The notes under the pieces: generated by a model
Told to the model about the DNA's origin: nothing
What the model saw: the letters and a program-made list of their open reading frames with translations, nothing else
Databases searched by the model: none
Position numbers and translations under genes: made by a program
DNA from: Penelope pileata
Taxonomy: Eukaryota > Chordata > Aves > Galliformes > Cracidae
DNA length: 64,000 bases
Assembly: GCA_013396635.1 (NCBI GenBank)
Contig: WBMW01003832.1
Location: 240,482-304,481 of the forward strand
Direction of reading: 5' to 3'
Shown here: in pieces, positions 59,091 through 64,000 of the stretch
Layout of the letters: each line of letters opens with the position of its first letter
Numbering within the stretch: position 1 is the stretch's first letter

Positions 59091-59340
59091 TACCATTGAC
59101 TTTCTTGGCCACAAGGCCACACCACTGGCTTATGGCCAACCTGCTGTCCACCAGAACACCTAGGCCCTTCTCCACAGAGCTCCTCTCCAGCACATCAGAC
59201 CTTAACCTGTACTGATGTATGTCATTATTCCTCTCCAAGTGCAGGACTCTAGACTTGCTTTTGTTGAACCTCATCAGGTGCCTGTCTGCCTAACTCTCCT
59301 GCTTGTCCAGGTCTCGCTGAATGGCAACACAACCTTTTTT
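59091..59340 (-). mobile_element. Old CR1, segment C (5' part)
   Basis: On the minus strand the frame 59274-59077 reads MRFNKSKSRVLHLERNN, DVLERSSVEKGLGVLVDSRL and SQWCGLVAKKVNG, the CR1 blocks that precede segment B. Similarity runs on to about 59340 (equivalent of the DLDRLEDW block) and then stops at a T-rich run. Confidence 0.92.
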
Positions 59341-59349
59341 TCCCCACAT

Positions 59350-59397
59350 TTCTTGAGAAATCCCTTCCAATTCAAGACGTTCTATGATTCTATTGAG
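59350..59397 (+). mobile_element. Very short CR1 3' tail
   Basis: 'aatcccttccaattcaagacg' followed by 'ttctatgattctat' is the last 45 bases of a plus-strand CR1. It abuts another plus-strand CR1 tail at 59396. Confidence 0.65.
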
Positions 59398-59582
59398 AAG
59401 CCACTAGAACAGGCTTCCTAGTGCAGCGGTCATGGCACCAAGACTGCTTGTGTTGAAGAAGGGTTTGGACAGTGCTCTTAGATATGTTGTTTGATTTTTG
59501 GGTGGTCCTGTGTGGAGCCAGGAATTGAAATTGGTGATCCTTGTGGGTTCCTTCCAATGCAGGATATTCTATATTTCTATAC
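59396..59582 (+). mobile_element. CR1 LINE 3' end, different subfamily
   Basis: Plus strand: 'aagggtttggacagtgctct', 'tttttgggtggtcctgtgtgg' and 'gatccttgtgggttccttcc', ending 'atattctatatttctatac'. This 3' UTR type differs from the 'ctagtgggtggcagccc' type of the other copies, so it is a separate CR1 subfamily. 5'-truncated. Confidence 0.88.
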
Positions 59583-62500
59583 ATATACTTGAAATATTGC
59601 TCAGTAGAGGGAGAAAATGGCTATTAACATGTAAAATGGACTGACAAAAAAAAACTTACAAGAGTCAAGAAGCTGCACGGTACTCTTTGACGGTATAGGT
59701 CAATCAGAGAGCGAAGAGAGGCAGAAAGAATTTCACAGAGCTCCAGGTTATCAGCAGTTATCAGAAATAATTATAACTCATCTCAGATTGTACCATTTTT
59801 CATATGTTTCCTTTCAGCTTCCAATGAGAAAAACAAACCAACAAACAAAAAAAATTTTTCACTTCACAAATAATTATTTCGAATTAACTGCCAAGCTTAA
59901 GCAGTGTATTGTATAGGAAGTTAATTATCATTATGTAGATACATAAATCCTGGTGCAGCCTCACTCTTAGCACCACTATATTAAGAACAAAAGAGAGCAA
60001 TATGTGATATTGTGTTGCTATAGAGGATTTAAATAACATGAGTTTGGGATGAATGTACTACCACTCATCAAACATGAAGCTATGAAGACATTAAGTAGAT
60101 CATGTCATGACTTCTGAAGGACAAACTGTTTGTTTTTCTTTATAAATAAAGAAAAAGCAACATTCATGCATCTTTAACTCACAGACAGACATTTCCTCTA
60201 GTAAAAACAAGGCCATTCGATATGAAATACAGCTTTATGCTTGAAATAGACATATTTAAAATACAATATTATCATTTGTATTAGAACCTTATTGTACAGT
60301 GAATCGTGCCTAGAGTTTTTTGTTTTCATTTTAACACTGCCTTCTAAATTTCCTGTTCTCTTACACCCTCATATTAATCACATGCTTTAAGATTAACCTC
60401 ACATGGAGTTCAAGCAAGAAATCTAAGTTATCTTAAAGATGTGTTATATTTTTATGTTCTCCTTAAAAATTTATTCAATATACATTTGTACTCTTCTAAA
60501 TCTGTAGCTCCAGTCTCCTCTAAGTATGCTAGCTTTTCCTTGGTGGATGTGTGATGAAGACTGAAAAAAATAGTAAAATCTTTTTCTTCCAAAGAGCATT
60601 AGCAGTGTCACCAGCTCTGCATGCTCAAAGTGGAACTTCCAAAGATTGAGTTGGTAAAGTGAAACAGGAATTTCTCTCTCTCAGGTATTACTCTTCTATT
60701 TGTTGTAAAAAATACAGTTTCCAGGTTCAGAGAATGTATTCTTAACACTTCAGTTGGATTCCTTTATAAGCACACAGAGAAGAACATACTTTTTCTCCCC
60801 TGAAAGCTTCCCAGGGGAGAGGCTTTTTTGCTTGAATAACCTGCTGTCTTTCCGTTTGGTCTAGCTCCTCCTCCAGCTGATTTCATTGCTTTCACTGAAG
60901 GCAATAGTATTTGGCAACAGACATAGTTGGTTTCTCTTGCAGAGTGCCCATTTTTTTGGTCCTGACCCCAACATTTTTTTGAGCTAAGAAGTTATACTAT
61001 GTGGTGCTGTTTACTGTAAAAACATCAAACTGTCATAGTCTTTGAAGGTAATTAATCAGGCAAATTATTCATTTGCTTGAATTCTTGTGTGCAATCTCAG
61101 TTTGCTCCAAAGGAATTGAAGGGCTCATTTCCCTGGAAATCTTTAGATTACATCTACCAAAATCAATTTTAATCAAGTTGCTGCAAATCTTAAGATCAAC
61201 TGTTGCTTAATACTGTCTTTAGGTACAGATCACAGGCAATACTCATCACACAACATTCTTTGCATTATCCCTCTAGTTTTCTATGACTTGACTAATCCGT
61301 GTACCATGTGCTGTTTCCCTATATGCTTCTGATGGTGGCCAGTCATCTTCACCTTGTTCTTGAAAGACATCTTTTTTTCTTCTTTCAGCTTCTATCTTAA
61401 TGTCGGAAACTTCTGTTGTCATATTGCTTTCCTTCTTCAATTTATTATTATGTTAAGATGGACACGTACAGCATTGCATGCTTCAGATTTAAGTCAAAAT
61501 ATAGATGGCTTCAAAGTCATGGGGCCAGGTCTTTGTGTTTCTCCTTTGCTGTTGAAAATAAATAATCATTTTTATTCAATAAGACTCTTGCATAAGTTTC
61601 TGGGTTGTGCTGACTTACGCTGAAAGAGAAAATACTTGTTCAGACACACGTGTACACACCCTTCTCTATTGAGGTAATGCAAAGTACCACCAGCAAGCCA
61701 TGTGCCTCTAGATTGGTTCTGTAACAGCACATTTCTAAATAGGCAATTATTTGCCATTGAATGTCCCATAACCTCCTCCAGTGACACTAAAGTCACCAGA
61801 CCACAGTGTAGTCTTAGACTGTTTTCCGCAGTTCAAGATTATCTCTGTTTAAATTCATAGAGATTGCTTGCTCAGGTACAGAAATCGTACTCTAATTAGG
61901 ATCTGATAAATGGATGTCTATCTACTGCTGCTTCCTCTCATCAACCCATAAAATTCCAGTGGAGGCTGCTTCTTTCTTGACAGAAGTCTGTTCCTGAGTT
62001 ACTACTGTCATGGACTGATCTGTAAAGAAGAAATCCAGTATCTCAACAAGAGCTGGCAGAAGTCAGCAAAACGGTGGAAAACAGAGCTGACTTTCAAGCT
62101 AGTGGCGGGCACATCTTGTCTCTTTCACATTTCCAGGTTTTTACCTTTGCTGATAGACTATGCAGATGTTTCACAAAATTGCTTCTCAAGCTGTTACAGG
62201 TACAAACTATCTGGATATTTAGATACTACAGATTCTAATAGGGTGCTATCAATCTTTTATGCTAAGAGAATACATAAATTATAAACAAATACGTCCTTTG
62301 GTCTAGCGGAACAGCATAATGATCAAAGACACACAATAGAAATGTATTTGCTTCTACAGTAAGCTTTATTCCCCCAGCACTCAGTCTGTAGTGATGGACA
62401 GGCAGTGAGCTGTCAGTTTTTGTTCTGTCTGTCACACTACACTTACCTCCTGTTGTTTTAAGTAATCAATATGGGGGCTGAAATCACCTACCGCTACCTC

Positions 62501-64000
62501 TGCTACCTACTATTTTGTCCACTCATAAATTATGAATCCCTGCACAACATCAAGTCTACAATTTCGATTGCATTTGCTAATCACTGATCAATAATTCAAA
62601 AGCCTCTCCTTCTTCAAGGGTCCCTCGTTTCCTGTAACATATGGCATAAGGCTGACAGTGTTCACGAGACTATTCCCTTATCACAAAAAGGAGCTAAGGG
62701 AAAACAAGTTGTTTATAGTTGCTTCTTTCTTTCTTTCCTTCTCTCTTTCTTTCTTTCTTTCTTGTTACTTTTTCAAAAAGATTGATTTTCTAATTTTTTA
62801 TTATTTTTATTTCCTCAGCTAACTACAATTAATGGCTGCACAAAATCAGTAGCTTTTGCGTACAGTATCTTCCAGGATTATTTTCAATTTTATACCTTGA
62901 GAAGACATAACACTTAGCCAATTTGTGTGGTTCAGTTTTACAATGATAATGATTGCTATATTTATGTTTATTGAGGTTTGACTATATTTCCATTTTTCAG
63001 AAGTCTTGTTTTCCATATTAATGCTATGCTGCTTATTCCTTATAAAAGATCATGAAATTAGATAAAAAAATTTTATGATGTGTTTCTGTAAATACATAAA
63101 CATGAACACATTGAGCAATAATTGTTTAGAAGTGACTCTGAAGTCCTTAGCAATTACAAGAGAGTCAAAGAATGCTTGCTGCAGCTTTTCCTTCTCTAAG
63201 ATTGTTTTATTAGCTATTTTACTGCTAGAGTAGGAACATGAATAATAAATACAATCATACAGAACAGTTTTGATTACTTCTCTATGGAAACCTTTTAAAT
63301 GGTCAGATCCAGAAAACATCTATGTACAAAAATTCACTTCATGAATAATCTTTATGGATTAAAGAAGAGACAAGCTCAGATGTGCTAATATGTTTGACTG
63401 ACCTAAAGAAACCTTTCCAATTCCCAAACTTTTCTCAGTTCTTTGTTCTACGACTTTGAGAAGAAATACAAAAGGGCATGTATAGACTGTGTTGAATAAG
63501 AGAGTTATTTAATAAAGTGTGATTTTTTTTAAGAAAAGTTGTATGACATTATTTTTACCTATTCCACTATTTCTTGTAACTGCAAATAACAGTTAAGTAA
63601 CTAAAAATAAAAAATAAATTAAAAAAAGAAAATGCAATCTGAGACATTAAGTCTTAAATGCATGCTTTAAAAAAGTACAGCTCTTGTAATAAAGCTTCTA
63701 CCATAATCATTATCTTTTTCTAGGAGACAGGAAAGCGTATGTTTAGTTTGAGATGAGCTCAGTTTATCCTTCCTTACATCTTTTCTTTCAGGTGGAATAT
63801 AGCTGTGAACAGCAGCCGCAGGTACTGTCAGTATCAGTGTGTCCACTGGTTTTATTCTCATTGTGTTAGAAGATTGCTGATCATTCAAAGAAAGTAATTG
63901 CAAGGTGTTTTACAAGAAACATCAAACATTGAAAACTTACACATTTAGTTCCTAGTAAAGCTTACATTAGAATACTATTAGCACATTCATTTTTGTCATA
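59583..64000. other. Unannotated AT-rich DNA to the right edge
   Basis: No gene or transposon recognised in the last 4.4 kb. Frames at 61354-61623 (plus) and 63050-63319 (minus), 89 codons each, lack motifs. A 9-bp inverted repeat (tctcccctg/caggggaga) lies at 60794-60821. Confidence 0.55.
62722..62763 (+). repeat. (CTTT)n polypyrimidine microsatellite
   Basis: Imperfect cttt units over about 42 bases. The strand asymmetry (pure pyrimidine) can favour triplex structure. Confidence 0.9.

Noticed and set aside
1..64000. CRISPR array, prophage, toxin or bacterial operon
   Set aside because: No regularly spaced repeats, no dense gene clusters and no ribosome binding site pattern. The repeat content is avian.

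Overview
This window looks like AT-rich, gene-poor nuclear DNA from a bird, most likely a galliform (chicken or a close relative). The main evidence is the repeat content. There are many 5'-truncated CR1 LINE copies, most ending in the 8-bp 3' microsatellite typical of CR1 (attctatg type). There are also four internally deleted mariner copies that match my recollection of Galluhop. No bacterial-style gene organisation, CRISPR array, rRNA operon or tRNA gene is visible. Nearly all open frames are short and fit chance in AT-rich DNA or fall inside transposon remnants. I found no intact, recognisable host gene.

Layout from left to right: a CR1 reverse-transcriptase fragment is cut by the left edge (1-213). 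A very old CR1 fragment carries a solo LTR with a TATA box and polyA signal (2150-2900). A decayed hAT (Charlie-like) element keeps the C-terminal end of its transposase (3727-4585). A CR1 copy lies at 5560-5945. A candidate unassigned exon lies on the minus strand (8082-8257). The first mariner copy is at 8370-8936, with CR1 tails at 9111-9283 and 11424-12080. A long stretch of about 12 kb (12.1-24.0 kb) has no recognisable repeat other than simple sequence. Old CR1 pieces and the second mariner copy follow (24.0-25.6 kb), then an unexplained 152-codon minus-strand frame (27737-28195).

At 28844-29235 there is an ancient SINE whose head is clearly derived from 5S rRNA and still shows the polymerase III internal control region. 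Mariner copy three (32272-32837) and a fairly well-kept CR1 (34674-35575) follow. About 10 kb of unique AT-rich DNA runs to mariner copy four (46039-46592). A second, left-end-only hAT copy is at 50697-50950. The right part (54.5-59.6 kb) is a pile-up of nested CR1 copies of several ages and both orientations, including an old CR1 split by a 312-bp LTR-like insertion and by a younger CR1 tail. The last 4.4 kb are unique with simple repeats.

Because there are no identified genes, there is no pathway to describe. The window reads as a layered record of transposition: very old (5S-headed SINE, ancient CR1), middle-aged (hAT, mariner) and younger (CR1 tails, LTRs). A few non-repeat segments may be exons, pseudogenes or conserved non-coding DNA, and are flagged as uncertain. 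All family names come from recalled similarity, not from a database search.
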